Source: a bacterium
Lineage (GTDB): Bacteria; Bacillota; Bacilli; Lactobacillales; Streptococcaceae
Direction: 5' to 3'
Length of the DNA stretch: 42,445 nucleotides
NCBI GenBank assembly: GCA_905221505.1
Contig: CAJNDL010000015.1
Span: 1-42,445 of the forward strand
Of this stretch, positions 28,190-37,719 are shown piece by piece (position 1 is the stretch's first letter; the number at the start of each line of letters is the position of its first letter). The notes beneath the pieces were generated by a model that searched no databases, was not told where the DNA came from, and saw only the letters and a list, made by a program, of their open reading frames with translations. Made by a program: the position numbers and the translations under genes.

Positions 28190-28198
28190 ATTGTATCA
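28190..28198 (-). promoter_or_regulatory. Promoter of the desulfurase-thiI operon
   Basis: An extended -10, TGATACAAT (28198-28190), 32 bases before the start codon, pointing away from the plus-strand gene at 28296. Confidence 0.55.
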
Positions 28199-28238
28199 TG
28201 AAACGAAGCCTGCGACAAGAAAGGGCAATTCCTCTTTT

Positions 28239-28270
28239 TTTAAGATTTTTTTAAAGAAATGCGGTATAAT
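28239..28270 (+). promoter_or_regulatory. Promoter with a CiaR direct repeat
   Basis: TTTAAG (28239-28244), five bases, TTTAAA (28250-28255), nine bases, then -10 TATAAT (28265-28270). The CiaR consensus is TTTAAG-N5-TTTAAG, and in CiaR-activated promoters it takes the place of the -35 close to the -10. Eleven of twelve repeat positions match. No ordinary -35 is present, which fits an activated promoter. Confidence 0.8.
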
Positions 28271-28295
28271 AAATTTTAATTAAAGGAGAGAATGT

Positions 28296-28721
28296 ATGTC
28301 TAATTATCGTAGAACTTCAAAACCAAAAACAGAACACATCAAAAAAGGCTTTACGGTCTTTCAAAAAACCGTTGCTACTATCGGTAGTATCCTTGGCTTG
28401 ATTACCGCAAGTATCACGATCATGAACGCCCTAGATAATAATAAAGATACTAAAAAAGAACCTACGACAAGCCAGACGACAACCATTGTCAAAGAAATCC
28501 AAAAGGAATCCCCTAAGGAAAACACTAGTCCAACTAAGGAAACTAACACTCCCCAAGAAAAAACACAACAAGAAGAAACGCCAAAATCTAGCGTCAAAGA
28601 AGAGAAAAAAGAAGAGCAGAAAACAGCAACTCAGGACTCTTCTACTCCAAGTAAACCTGCCGCTGATAATGAAAAACAGTCCAATACTCCAACTTCAGAA
28701 AATAAAAGTAATCCTCAGTAA
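28296..28721 (+). CDS. Small single-pass membrane protein, probably CiaR-regulated (DUF6556-like)
   Basis: A 141-residue protein with a basic N terminus, one hydrophobic helix (about residues 27-48, VATIGSILGLITASITIMNA) and a long outer or inner tail made mostly of Thr, Lys, Glu, Pro, Ser and Gln, predicted to be disordered. There is no sorting signal and no enzyme motif. AAAGGAGAG precedes the ATG. I believe streptococcal homologues are called DUF6556 and that the pneumococcal one is in the CiaR regulon, but this is from memory. It is alone on the plus strand, divergent from the desulfurase, and ends before a strong terminator. Confidence 0.8.
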   Translation: MSNYRRTSKPKTEHIKKGFTVFQKTVATIGSILGLITASITIMNALDNNKDTKKEPTTSQTTTIVKEIQKESPKENTSPTKETNTPQEKTQQEETPKSSVKEEKKEEQKTATQDSSTPSKPAADNEKQSNTPTSENKSNPQ

Positions 28722-28758
28722 GCACATGATCTAAAAAAATTAACTCAAAAATAAAACC

Positions 28759-28813
28759 ACACATTCTCTCTTTGTCTCGACCACAATCAAGCCAAAGAGA
28801 GAATGTGTTTTTG
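28759..28813 (+). terminator. Terminator of the DUF6556-like gene
   Basis: A perfect 16-bp stem, ACACATTCTCTCTTTG (28759-28774) with its complement at 28793-28808, followed by TTTTG. Confidence 0.93.
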
Positions 28814-28834
28814 TATAATTGATGTTTTAGATGC

Positions 28835-29085
28835 TAGATTCTTGACCAATTTTGTAAGATTCATACTCATAAAGATGAATCCTAGCGATGTTATGACAGC
28901 TTATTTATTTCTAACATAAACTCTGCACATGCCAACAATACTCTCTCATCTGCCCCAAGGGGGCAAGATCCATTTTCTGTTTGACATAAATTCGAAAGCC
29001 TTCTTCACGCAGAAGTTCTTAACCCTTTTACATCTGACATAAATAACCTAGTTCAACCACTTCATAGGCATTACTTCCTGTTTTA
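28835..29085 (-). pseudogene. Transposase C-terminal remnant
   Basis: On the minus strand degenerate frames contain pieces such as LLREEGFRIYVKQK (about 29020-28980) and GFIFMSMNLTKLVKNLAS (about 28890-28835). The last is close to the end of IS1182/ISL3-like transposases, which finish with an M-x-x-N-L-x-K motif. Stops and frameshifts lie between the pieces. I take it as a decayed transposase remnant; the family assignment is weak. Confidence 0.4.
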
Positions 29086-29095
29086 TTCTTATTTC

Positions 29096-29245
29096 ATACT
29101 CTTCGAAAATCTCTTCAAACCACGTCAGCATTGCCTTACCGTATATCTGTGACTGACTTCGTCAGTCTTATCTACAACCTCAAAACAGTGTTTTGAGCAG
29201 CTTTCGGCTAGCTTCCTAGTTTGCTCTTTGATTTTCATTGAGTAT
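29096..29245 (+). repeat. BOX element (boxA-boxB-boxC)
   Basis: A 150-base unit that starts ATACTCTTCGAAAATCTCTT and ends TTTTCATTGAGTAT. The parts are boxA (29096-29153), one boxB (29154-29198, TGACTTCGTCAG to GTTTTGAGC) and boxC (29199-29245). BOX repeats are characteristic of S. pneumoniae and close relatives. It lies between the transposase remnant and the terminator of the next operon, outside genes. Confidence 0.93.
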
Positions 29246-29263
29246 CAATTATAAACCATGGCA

Positions 29264-29344
29264 TAATAAAACGAGCATATCCAACTGATACATCGCTCGT
29301 TTTTTTACTATTTTAGAGGTGTTTTTTTGCTCAACCTCTTTTTG
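29264..29344 (-). terminator. Terminators of the glycerophosphodiesterase operon
   Basis: Two hairpins stand in series after the stop at 29349: AGAGGT/ACCTCT (about 29318-29341, minus strand) and AAACGAGC/GCTCGTTT (29268-29305). The second has T-runs on both strands and can stop transcription in either direction. Confidence 0.75.
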
Positions 29345-29348
29345 CTTA

Positions 29349-31112
29349 CTAAAAATTGAAGAATTCCATTGCCTGTTTAAACAGTAAATCCGTGTACTCT
29401 GGGTCTTCTTGGGCAATGGTAACCTGCTCCTGAACCATTTCCAAGTCATCTGTTATCATACCATCAGCTCCTAGCTGAACAGATTTATCAAAGGACTCTG
29501 AACTATTGATGGTCCACACGTACAATTTCTGATCCGTATTCCATAACTTGTTGACAAAATTTTCATCTAAAGTTGAATACTCCATGGTGTAGCCTGTGGC
29601 TTTCGTTCTTGGAAAAATACTATTGTAAGGTAGGATGAAATAAACTGGAATTTGAGAATCGTAGGCCAACACCTGGTCAATCACATGGTAGTCTAAGGAC
29701 TGCATTTGGTGGCCATTCTGCTTAATGATGACTCCATATTTGTCCATAAAGCGTTTCATCATATCTGGACTATCTTTTCGACTGGTTTTAATTTCAATAA
29801 GGAGTTTTTGATGCAATTCATTGGCTTTATTGAGATAGTCATCAAAACTAGACACCTTGCTATGATAGCCGTTTTCTGAAATATCGAGTTTGGTTAATTC
29901 ATCCAAGGTTAGATCCTGAGGATTGGCATTGACTCCTGTCAAATTCTTAATATTAGCATCATGCATCATGACAAACTGGCCGTCTTTTGTTTCCTGAACA
30001 TCTGTCTCAACAAAGTCTGGCTCTAGCTGAGCTGTCTTTTCTAGTGATTGGACGGTATTTTGGACACCATTTTTATCTGAAACACCGCGATGAGAGATAA
30101 TCAAGGGTCTATGTGCTACTGGCGCTTCCAAATAAACATACCCCTCAAGAGCAAAAAAGATGCCGGCACAGCCCATCACTCCCCATCTCATCCAGTGGTC
30201 TTTCTTTCTCCTTGGTGTGATTTCTAGTTCTTCCCCTGTCAAAAAGGAAACAAACTTAATAAGGAAATAGGTCAAGGCCATATAGTGGAAATTCTTAATC
30301 AAAACAAAATTAATGATTCCTAATACAAGAGATTCCTTATGGGTCAATCCATCCATCAGTACCTGACTGACTAGGATAGGAATCAAGAGAAGTATGAAAA
30401 ATAGATACGTTTTGACGATAATCCAGAGCAAGTTCCAAATATAAAACCAGGAGTGCTTTCTTGTCTTCTCTAGACTGTATCTGACTGCTTCTTTGACTGT
30501 TTTCTTCTCAAACAAAAGCTGGGGTAGGGCAAACATCAAACGTATTGAAATGTAAAAGAGCAGCAAGGCTAGAACAGTGATTACCAAACCAACCAACCAA
30601 TACTTATCTTCTACATAGGCTACTATGAATTCCGGAATGACGATTTTATTAAGATAATAAATCTTTAAAATCTTTCGAATCAATGGAAAGAGCATCATGA
30701 CATAAAAGAAAATAAAGGCCATTTTGGAAATCGTCACTTGCCTCATAAATAAGAAACTCTGACGAAAGACCTTGCGACTGTACTCCAGCAAAGTTCTCTT
30801 TTCATGATAGAGGAGGTGGCGAGCTCCGATAAAGAGAAGTCCTATCTGGTAATAGGCGATTAGTAAATTAACGATTACCAGAACAAATAAATCAAGACTA
30901 ACAAAGGGAGAACCCTTTATAATGGCAAAAATATTATTGTAGGAAAGAAAGAGATAACCTGTCTGACGAAGCAACAGTCCAGCAATCCAAGAATTGAGTG
31001 GTAACCAGACAAACTCAATCATCATAAATATCAAGAAAAAGAGAAAGAGAATTTTATCTAGATTAAAGTAGATTTTCCTAAAACCTAGATTTTTAGGTTT
31101 TTCAGGTTTCAT
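29349..31112 (-). CDS. Membrane-anchored glycerophosphodiester phosphodiesterase
   Basis: A 587-residue protein with two parts. Residues 1-330 are a membrane domain with about eight hydrophobic helices, of the kind called the GDPD membrane domain. The C-terminal part is a GDPD catalytic barrel with ISHRGVSDKN (catalytic His), FVETDVQETKDGQFVMMHD (metal-binding Glu/Asp and second His) and LLIEIKTS. It cleaves glycerophosphodiesters to glycerol-3-phosphate and alcohol, perhaps at the membrane face during lipid or teichoic acid turnover. The start is the ATG at 31112 with AGGAG five bases before it. It follows the exonuclease gene by eight bases. Confidence 0.92.
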   Translation of the reverse strand: MKPEKPKNLGFRKIYFNLDKILFLFFLIFMMIEFVWLPLNSWIAGLLLRQTGYLFLSYNNIFAIIKGSPFVSLDLFVLVIVNLLIAYYQIGLLFIGARHLLYHEKRTLLEYSRKVFRQSFLFMRQVTISKMAFIFFYVMMLFPLIRKILKIYYLNKIVIPEFIVAYVEDKYWLVGLVITVLALLLFYISIRLMFALPQLLFEKKTVKEAVRYSLEKTRKHSWFYIWNLLWIIVKTYLFFILLLIPILVSQVLMDGLTHKESLVLGIINFVLIKNFHYMALTYFLIKFVSFLTGEELEITPRRKKDHWMRWGVMGCAGIFFALEGYVYLEAPVAHRPLIISHRGVSDKNGVQNTVQSLEKTAQLEPDFVETDVQETKDGQFVMMHDANIKNLTGVNANPQDLTLDELTKLDISENGYHSKVSSFDDYLNKANELHQKLLIEIKTSRKDSPDMMKRFMDKYGVIIKQNGHQMQSLDYHVIDQVLAYDSQIPVYFILPYNSIFPRTKATGYTMEYSTLDENFVNKLWNTDQKLYVWTINSSESFDKSVQLGADGMITDDLEMVQEQVTIAQEDPEYTDLLFKQAMEFFNF

Positions 31113-31120
31113 AGGCACTC

Positions 31121-31711
31121 CTAGTCAAATAATTGAGACAAGTCCAAGCCACCAAAAGGATTGTTTGATAGGCTACTTTCTGTCTCTAACAATTCTCTAG
31201 CTTGATCTGACTCTAAGAAAGACTCGTAAACACGCGCCGTCATCCGAGCATCCTCCAAGCTATTATGGGACTGACCTTGAAATCCAAGAAATGAGGCAAC
31301 AGTTTGCAATTTGAGATTGGCAATACCATGTAAATCTGAACTCCTACGTTCAAAGGCTTCATCATATAAATCCACCTTGTACTGCTGGCTGTAGTCTAAA
31401 CCATGCTCTGCTAGAATAGGCAAATCACTTTTAGCAGCGTTGTACCCAACCATGGGTAAAGAACCTACAAACTCTTGAAATTCTTTTATAACTTCCTCAA
31501 CTGGTGGAGCATCTTTTAGGGTCTCAGCTGTAATCCCTGTCAAACCATTGATAAAACTTTTTAAGGGAACGCTAGTATGAACATAGGAATCATAAGCATC
31601 AATTTCCTGACCATCTCTAAAACGCACTGCCGAGACTTGAATTAGGTGTGTTTGCCCTTCATGCTGATTAAATTCTAAATCAAAAGCAATGTACTCTTCT
31701 AATCGTTCCAT
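31121..31711 (-). CDS. DEDDh 3'-5' exonuclease (DnaQ-like)
   Basis: A 196-residue protein of the DnaQ exonuclease superfamily. The three exonuclease motifs are FDLEFN (Asp-x-Glu, residues 10-15), YNAAKSDLPIL (Asp) and HNSLEDARMTA (His and Asp of the DEDDh type). It is shorter than a polymerase III epsilon subunit and has no clamp-binding motif that I can see, so it is more likely a repair or RNA-trimming enzyme. The C-terminal 30 residues are an acidic extension. It lies between rocS and the phosphodiesterase. Confidence 0.9.
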   Translation of the reverse strand: MERLEEYIAFDLEFNQHEGQTHLIQVSAVRFRDGQEIDAYDSYVHTSVPLKSFINGLTGITAETLKDAPPVEEVIKEFQEFVGSLPMVGYNAAKSDLPILAEHGLDYSQQYKVDLYDEAFERRSSDLHGIANLKLQTVASFLGFQGQSHNSLEDARMTARVYESFLESDQARELLETESSLSNNPFGGLDLSQLFD

Positions 31712-31809
31712 TCTATACCTCTCCTATACTGTTATTTTAATTGAGCAACTATACTATTTAGAAACAAAAGAAGCCATCAGGTTAGCATGTAACCTAAACA
31801 GCTCCTTGA

Positions 31810-32301
31810 TTATCCTCCAAATAAACGAGCAAAAAAGCCTTTCTTAGTGGATTGGACTTCTTCTTTTGCTTGGTCCAGCTCTAGCTTAAGATTTTCTTGA
31901 TCCTTCATGGCTTGAAGGGTCAATTGTTGCTGCTGATCCAGTTGTTTGTCTTTCTCAGCAATCTGACGGTCTTTGATACGCATTTGCTCGTCTTTTTCTG
32001 ATAACTGACGATCCTTGGCCTTTAATTGTTCATAGAGACGTAGAATTTCTGCATTCTTCTCATCAACTAGAATCTCCATCAGTTCACGTTGCTTGACATC
32101 TTCACTGACAGGCTCATCTTCAAAAATCGTTTTTTTATAGATTTCTTCTAGCTTAATCAAGCCACTTCTGGTAACGACTGTTACCCCTTTGTCATTTTTA
32201 TCTGTGTCTTCTTCTGGTAATTCTTTGACACGGTTATTGATTGCTTGGCGAGATAATCCTAAGACCTCTGCAATCTCACTGACGGTCATTTCAATACTCA
32301 T
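31810..32301 (-). CDS. rocS: Chromosome segregation regulator RocS
   Basis: A 163-residue protein with three parts. An N-terminal helix-turn-helix DNA-binding domain (about 1-60, VSEIAEVLGLSRQAINNRVK) is followed by a long coiled coil (about 85-150, with repeated QLSEKDEQMRIKDRQIAEKD segments) and a short C-terminal amphipathic helix (KKGFFARLFGG) that attaches to the membrane. This is the layout of RocS, described in S. pneumoniae as a membrane-bound DNA-binding protein needed for chromosome segregation and nucleoid protection with ParB. AGAGGAT precedes the ATG. It has its own promoter. Confidence 0.92.
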   Translation of the reverse strand: MSIEMTVSEIAEVLGLSRQAINNRVKELPEEDTDKNDKGVTVVTRSGLIKLEEIYKKTIFEDEPVSEDVKQRELMEILVDEKNAEILRLYEQLKAKDRQLSEKDEQMRIKDRQIAEKDKQLDQQQQLTLQAMKDQENLKLELDQAKEEVQSTKKGFFARLFGG

Positions 32302-32340
32302 AATATCCTCTGAAACGTTTTCTAGCTTTTCTTTACTTAA

Positions 32341-32369
32341 ATCTTATCATAAGCTAGAAAAACTGTCAA
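32341..32369 (-). promoter_or_regulatory. rocS promoter
   Basis: Minus-strand TTGACA (32369-32364), 17-base spacer ending in TGA, -10 TAAGAT (32346-32341). A perfect -35 and an extended -10 make it a likely strong promoter inside the glmU-pfs-rocS string. Confidence 0.75.
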
Positions 32370-32377
32370 ATTTTCGC

Positions 32378-33070
32378 TTAATCTAAGGCCTTCAAAAAGG
32401 CTAATAAGACTTGGGCAGAGCGACGTCCAGCTTCTATAATAAACTCATCAAAAGAGATGTTTGCTTCATGGTTAGCATTGTCACTCATAGCTCGGATAAC
32501 TAAGACTGGGAGATTAAGGGCATGCGCTGCCTGAGCAATAGCTGCTCCCTCCATCTCAACGGCTAAAACTTCTGGGAAATGGGACTTAATCGCTTCTATC
32601 TTGTCATTTCCTGCAACAAAACTATCTCCTGTAGCAATCAAACCAAGATGCCAGTTTTGGTCCAATTGAGATAAACTCTCTTGGATTTTGGCAACAAAGG
32701 TTTTGTCTGATTCGAAATAAAGTGGTTGTTGCGCCATTTGCCCATAAGCATAACCAAAAGCTGTGACATCCACATCATGATAGGCTAACTTATCAGCAAT
32801 CACAACATCTCCGACAGCGATGCCTTCTGCTACTGCCCCAGCTGACCCCGTATTGATAAGAGCATCCACTTGGAAATGATCAGCCAAAATCGCCACACTC
32901 ATAGCAGACATGACCTTACCAATTCCACTTTCTACAAGAACGACTTCATGAGAGGCAATGCTTCCTGTGTGATAGGTATTCCCCAAAACAACTTGCTCCT
33001 GGGCATTGTCTAAATTCTGGACCAGATAAGCCAGTTCTTCTGGCATAGCCGCAATAATTCCTATTTTCAT
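32378..33070 (-). CDS. mtnN: 5'-methylthioadenosine/S-adenosylhomocysteine nucleosidase
   Basis: Also called Pfs. The enzyme cleaves adenine from MTA and S-adenosylhomocysteine, recycling methyl-donor by-products and supplying the precursor for LuxS. It has 230 residues, the normal length. The motifs are IGIIAAMPEEL at the start with the catalytic Glu at residue 11-12, GSAGAVAEGIAVGDVVIA, the substrate segment VEMEGAAIAQ and the catalytic Asp in VIRAMSDNANHEA. It lies 16 bases after macP. Confidence 0.97.
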   Translation of the reverse strand: MKIGIIAAMPEELAYLVQNLDNAQEQVVLGNTYHTGSIASHEVVLVESGIGKVMSAMSVAILADHFQVDALINTGSAGAVAEGIAVGDVVIADKLAYHDVDVTAFGYAYGQMAQQPLYFESDKTFVAKIQESLSQLDQNWHLGLIATGDSFVAGNDKIEAIKSHFPEVLAVEMEGAAIAQAAHALNLPVLVIRAMSDNANHEANISFDEFIIEAGRRSAQVLLAFLKALD

Positions 33071-33086
33071 TTCAATTCCTTTTCTA

Positions 33087-33398
33087 TTACAAAAGTTTCA
33101 TTGCTAACACAAGCAAAATCAAGAGAAAAATGACTGCGAATAATATTTTATTCAATTTAGAATTGAAGACATTTCTCTTAGTATTTTCAATGCGACGGCT
33201 TTTATGAATAGACGGTTCGACCTGAATCTTCAAGGTTTCCTGACTAAAACCATGTTCCTTAGGATTGGCATAACCAAAACGAGAAGAAGAGGCTGGTAAA
33301 ATCTTAGTCTCCTCATCATCTAGCAAAGGGGGACCTGAAATTTTTTCGCCTCTATTAGCTCTTTCAATCATTTCATCCGTTAATAAAGGTTTACCCAT
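33087..33398 (-). CDS. macP: PBP2a activator MacP
   Basis: A 103-residue membrane protein with a long cytoplasmic N-terminal part and one C-terminal transmembrane helix (about 82-103, [19 protein letters not shown]). I chose the ATG at 33398 ([14 protein letters not shown]) because GAGGAGGT stands in front of it. It matches MacP, which in S. pneumoniae activates the cell wall synthase PBP2a and is phosphorylated by StkP on a Thr near residue 31-32; the Thr in DDEETKIL (residue 31) fits. It lies between nudF and pfs. Confidence 0.88.
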   Translation of the reverse strand: MGKPLLTDEMIERANRGEKISGPPLLDDEETKILPASSSRFGYANPKEHGFSQETLKIQVEPSIHKSRRIENTKRNVFNSKLNKILFAVIFLLILLVLAMKLL

Positions 33399-33409
33399 AC
33401 TGACCTCCT

Positions 33410-33955
33410 CTATTTTTTGTGCAATTCCCAATACTGTACAGCCATAATTGTCTTGGCATCACAGATGTGACCTGATTGGATTAATTCCTTGGCTTCTTCT
33501 AGGCTCACTTCAAGGACTTCCAAGGTTTCATCCTCATCCTGCGGACGCGGATTTTCCACCTTTGTCAAATCGCTTGCTAGGTATAGTTTTAATTTTTCAT
33601 TACAAAAGCCAATGGCTGAATAAAAGTCGTACAAGAGTTCTAATTTGCCTGTATAGGCTGTTTCTTCCTCTAATTCACGCAGAGCTGCTGCAACAGGGTC
33701 TGTATTTTCTCCTACTTCCAGTTTTCCAGCTGGAATCTCGTAAGACACAGCCTCGATGGCTTTGCGGTACTGCTTGACCAAGATGAGTTTTTGCTCATCC
33801 GTTACAGCTAAAACGCAGACAGCTCCATTGTGGAAAATCAAATCGCGTTGAGCAGTTCCCTTACCTTCTGGTAATTCAACCTGATCTTGGACCAGTTTAA
33901 AAATTGGTCCTTGATAGATTTCTTTTCGACTAAGCGTTTTTTCTTCAAATTCCAT
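33410..33955 (-). CDS. nudF: ADP-ribose pyrophosphatase (NUDIX)
   Basis: A 181-residue NUDIX hydrolase that splits ADP-ribose into AMP and ribose-5-phosphate. The NUDIX box is intact: [27 protein letters not shown], with the substrate-recognition strand [19 protein letters not shown] in front. Overall pattern and length agree with Firmicute NudF/YqkG. It follows glmU by nine bases and is followed by macP after 11. Unlike the NUDIX gene at 6392 it is unbroken. Confidence 0.92.
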   Translation of the reverse strand: MEFEEKTLSRKEIYQGPIFKLVQDQVELPEGKGTAQRDLIFHNGAVCVLAVTDEQKLILVKQYRKAIEAVSYEIPAGKLEVGENTDPVAAALRELEEETAYTGKLELLYDFYSAIGFCNEKLKLYLASDLTKVENPRPQDEDETLEVLEVSLEEAKELIQSGHICDAKTIMAVQYWELHKK

Positions 33956-33964
33956 GACAGGCTC

Positions 33965-35359
<1,395 letters not shown>

Positions 35360-35375
35360 CTAGAAATTCCCTTTT

Positions 35376-35384
35376 ATTATACCA
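35376..35384 (-). promoter_or_regulatory. glmU promoter
   Basis: An extended -10, TGGTATAAT (35384-35376), 31 bases before the start codon. Confidence 0.6.
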
Positions 35385-35462
35385 TATTTCAAATCATTCC
35401 GCGCTCTTGAATGAAAAAATGCTCTAAAGTCCTTTCCTTAACCCATTTTTTGAGTATTTTTT

Positions 35463-35491
35463 TTGATTTTTTTTCATTTTTAAGGTAAAAT
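35463..35491 (+). promoter_or_regulatory. Promoter of the GH25 gene
   Basis: TTGATT (35463-35468), 17-base spacer, TAAAAT (35486-35491). The -10 ends only eight bases before the ATG at 35500. Confidence 0.6.
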
Positions 35492-35499
35492 TATGAGAT

Positions 35500-36300
35500 A
35501 TGAGAAAGAAAATTAATCCGCTTATTTTACTTGGTTTTTTTGGGATTATGATTTTCATTTTAATCCTGAATCGCCCTCGTTTTGAGGACCATCCTGTAAA
35601 AACAAAGTCAAATATCGCGCAAGTAGAAACACAAGCGTTACATAATATAGATAAACCGGTAATTGATGTTTCTGGTTGGCAGCGTCCTGAGGAAATCAAT
35701 TACGATACTCTCTCCCAAAACATTTCTGGAGCTATTGTTCGCGTCCATAGTGGTGCTCAAACGTCCAAAGAGAACGATGCTTCCTATGTTAATGGTGTTG
35801 ATAAGGCCTTTAAAACCCATATCACTGAGTTTCAAAAACGAAATGTCCCAGTTGGTGTCTATGCCTTTGTAGCTGGAAAAAGTGTCCAAGAAATGGAAAA
35901 GGCCGCTGAAGTTTTTTATAACGCCTCTTCCCCATACAACCCTAGTTACTATTGGCTTGACGTGGAAGATAAAACCATGTCCAATATGAACGAAGGTGTT
36001 GAAGCCTTTCGAGCAAAGCTAGAATCACTAGGGGCTAAAAACATCGGAATCTACGTTGGGGTCTACTTCATGGAAGAACACAGTATTGATACAGACAAAT
36101 TTACATCTGTTTGGATTCCTTCCTATGGTTCTGACTCAGGATTTTACGAAGCAACTCCAAAAACTGATTTAGATTACGACATCCACCAGTACACTTCTAA
36201 AGGAAAAATTGCTGGTTTTGACCACGATTTAGATATCAACGTTATCTCTTCCTTAAAAAACAAAGAAGAAACCTTTAGAAAACTCTTTTTAAAACCTTAA
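35500..36300 (+). CDS. GH25 lysozyme-like membrane-anchored protein
   Basis: A 266-residue protein with an uncleaved N-terminal membrane anchor (about residues 8-24, LILLGFFGIMIFILIL) and an extracellular glycoside hydrolase 25 domain. The first catalytic Asp lies in IDVSGWQ and the D-x-E pair in YYWLDVEDKTM. The final strand has DYDIHQYTSKGKIAGFDHDLDIN, the typical GH25 end. It would cut the MurNAc-GlcNAc bond in peptidoglycan, either for remodelling or for turnover. No choline-binding repeats are present. There is no Shine-Dalgarno in front of this ATG. It is divergent from glmU. Confidence 0.9.
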   Translation: MRKKINPLILLGFFGIMIFILILNRPRFEDHPVKTKSNIAQVETQALHNIDKPVIDVSGWQRPEEINYDTLSQNISGAIVRVHSGAQTSKENDASYVNGVDKAFKTHITEFQKRNVPVGVYAFVAGKSVQEMEKAAEVFYNASSPYNPSYYWLDVEDKTMSNMNEGVEAFRAKLESLGAKNIGIYVGVYFMEEHSIDTDKFTSVWIPSYGSDSGFYEATPKTDLDYDIHQYTSKGKIAGFDHDLDINVISSLKNKEETFRKLFLKP

Positions 36301-36327
36301 AAGCATTTGTTTAGCATTTGCTTTTTC
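36298..36327 (+). terminator. Terminator of the GH25 gene
   Basis: AAAAGCA pairs with TGCTTTT around a loop of about 12 bases directly at the stop codon, followed by a T-run. Confidence 0.6.
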
Positions 36328-36351
36328 TTTTTGTGTTTGATTGTGATACAA

Positions 36352-36357
36352 TATAAT
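36352..36357 (+). promoter_or_regulatory. Promoter of the DUF368 operon
   Basis: A perfect -10 TATAAT lies 38 bases before the ATG. A TTGTGT at 36331 is too close (15 bases) to be a good -35. Confidence 0.5.
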
Positions 36358-36394
36358 AAGGATTTTTTGAAATAGAAATAGTTGGAGGAAACAT

Positions 36395-37237
36395 ATGCTC
36401 TCATGGTTAGCACGCCTTATTAAAGGGATTGTCATTGCTCTTGGATTTATTCTACCGGGAATTTCCGGAGGGGTTCTAGCAGCAATCTTAGGAATTTATG
36501 AACGGATGATTGGCTTTCTGGCCCATCCCTTTAAAGACTTTAAAGAAAATGTTTTGTATTTTATACCAGTTGCCATTGGTATGCTTCTGGGAATCGGCTT
36601 ATTTTCTTACCCGATTGAATACTTGCTTGAAAATTATCAGGTCTTTGTCTTATGGAGCTTTGCAGGCGCCATCATTGGTACAGTTCCTAGCCTCCTCAAG
36701 GAATCAACTCGAGAATCTGACCGAGACAAGATTGATTTGGCTTGGTTCTGGGCAACCTTTATCATTTCTGGACTAGGTCTCTATGCCTTAAATTTCATCG
36801 TTGGAACCTTAAGTGCAAGCTTTCTTAATTTCGTCCTAGCAGGGGCACTATTGGCTCTTGGTGTATTAGTTCCTGGCCTCAGCCCATCAAATCTACTTTT
36901 GATTTTGGGTCTCTATGCTCCTATGTTGACTGGTTTTAAAACCTTTGACCTCTTGGGTACCTTCTTCCCGATTGGAATCGGAGCAGGTGCAACTCTCATC
37001 GTTTTTTCAAAAATGATGGATTATGCCTTAAACAACTACCACTCACGCGTCTATCATTTCATCATCGGTATCGTCCTATCAAGTACTCTTTTGATCTTGA
37101 TTCCAAATGCAGGAAACGCTGAAAGCATCCAATACACAGGCCTTTCTCTTGTTGGTTATGTCATCATCGCCTTCTTCTTTGCCTTGGGAATCTGGCTTGG
37201 TATTTGGATGAGCCAATTGGAGGATAAGTATAAATAA
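36395..37237 (+). CDS. DUF368 polyprenyl-phosphate transporter (PopT type)
   Basis: A 280-residue integral membrane protein with about eight hydrophobic helices. The DUF368 signature GFILPGISGGVLAAILGIYE (17-36) and its internal repeat LVPGLSPSNLLLILGLY (about 160-176) are both present, which shows the inverted-repeat fold. Members of this family and the DedA family were reported to return undecaprenyl phosphate across the membrane for reuse in wall synthesis. GGAGGA precedes the ATG. The stop overlaps the next gene's start (TAATG), so the two are coupled. Confidence 0.9.
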   Translation: MLSWLARLIKGIVIALGFILPGISGGVLAAILGIYERMIGFLAHPFKDFKENVLYFIPVAIGMLLGIGLFSYPIEYLLENYQVFVLWSFAGAIIGTVPSLLKESTRESDRDKIDLAWFWATFIISGLGLYALNFIVGTLSASFLNFVLAGALLALGVLVPGLSPSNLLLILGLYAPMLTGFKTFDLLGTFFPIGIGAGATLIVFSKMMDYALNNYHSRVYHFIIGIVLSSTLLILIPNAGNAESIQYTGLSLVGYVIIAFFFALGIWLGIWMSQLEDKYK

Positions 37238-37719
37238 TGGCTAAAAAAGTTAAAGTCAAAAAAACATTAGTAGAACAAATCCTGTCTAAAGCAGGTATCC
37301 AACATCAAGGGATTCAAATCAATGCCCTGGAAGGAGAACTTCCGCAAGGTTATGAACGAGACCAAATTTTCAAAACCTTGGCTCTTTTAGGAGACAAGAC
37401 AGGACCGATTATTGGAATTGTGCCTATCACTCAACACTTGTCTGAAAAGAAACTAGCTAAAATTTCTGGCAATAAAAAAGTGAGCATGATTCCACAAAAG
37501 GACTTAGAAAAAACAACAGGTTACATTCATGGAGCCAATAATCCTGTCGGTATTCGTCAGAAACACAATTACCCCATTTTTATCGATAAGATTGCTCTAG
37601 ATTTGGATCAAATGATTGTATCCGCTGGGGAAGTGGGGCATAGCATTATCGTCGCTCCCCAAGACTTGGCTAGCTTTGTAAAGGCTGACTTTGCAGATAT
37701 TTTGGAGGACAGCAAGTAA
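37237..37719 (+). CDS. ybaK: Cys-tRNA(Pro)/Cys-tRNA(Cys) deacylase YbaK/EbsC
   Basis: A 160-residue editing protein of the YbaK/ProX family that hydrolyses mischarged Cys-tRNA(Pro). The segments KTLALLGD, VPITQHLSEKKLAKISGNKKVSM, the GGxxP-like GYIHGANNPVGIRQKH and FIDKIALDLDQMIVSAGEVGHSIIV are typical. The conserved Lys near residue 45 (FKTLAL) is present. It overlaps the genes on both sides by one base. Confidence 0.93.
   Translation: MAKKVKVKKTLVEQILSKAGIQHQGIQINALEGELPQGYERDQIFKTLALLGDKTGPIIGIVPITQHLSEKKLAKISGNKKVSMIPQKDLEKTTGYIHGANNPVGIRQKHNYPIFIDKIALDLDQMIVSAGEVGHSIIVAPQDLASFVKADFADILEDSK

Noticed and set aside
28361..28597. 78-codon hydrophobic frame antisense to the DUF6556-like gene
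   Set aside because: Complement of Lys/Thr-rich codons gives Val/Leu/Phe-rich sequence by chance.
29249..29449. 66-codon minus-strand frame across the operon terminator
   Set aside because: It covers the end of the phosphodiesterase gene and two terminator hairpins.
31777..31794. AGGTTA/TAACCT stem between rocS and the exonuclease gene as a terminator
   Set aside because: Short stem without a T-run on either strand.
32336..32346. TTTAAG near the rocS promoter as a CiaR site
   Set aside because: Single half-site downstream of the -10, with no second repeat.
35479..35497. Possible CiaR site upstream of the GH25 gene
   Set aside because: Only one TTTAAG is present; five bases later the sequence is ATTATG, with too few matches.
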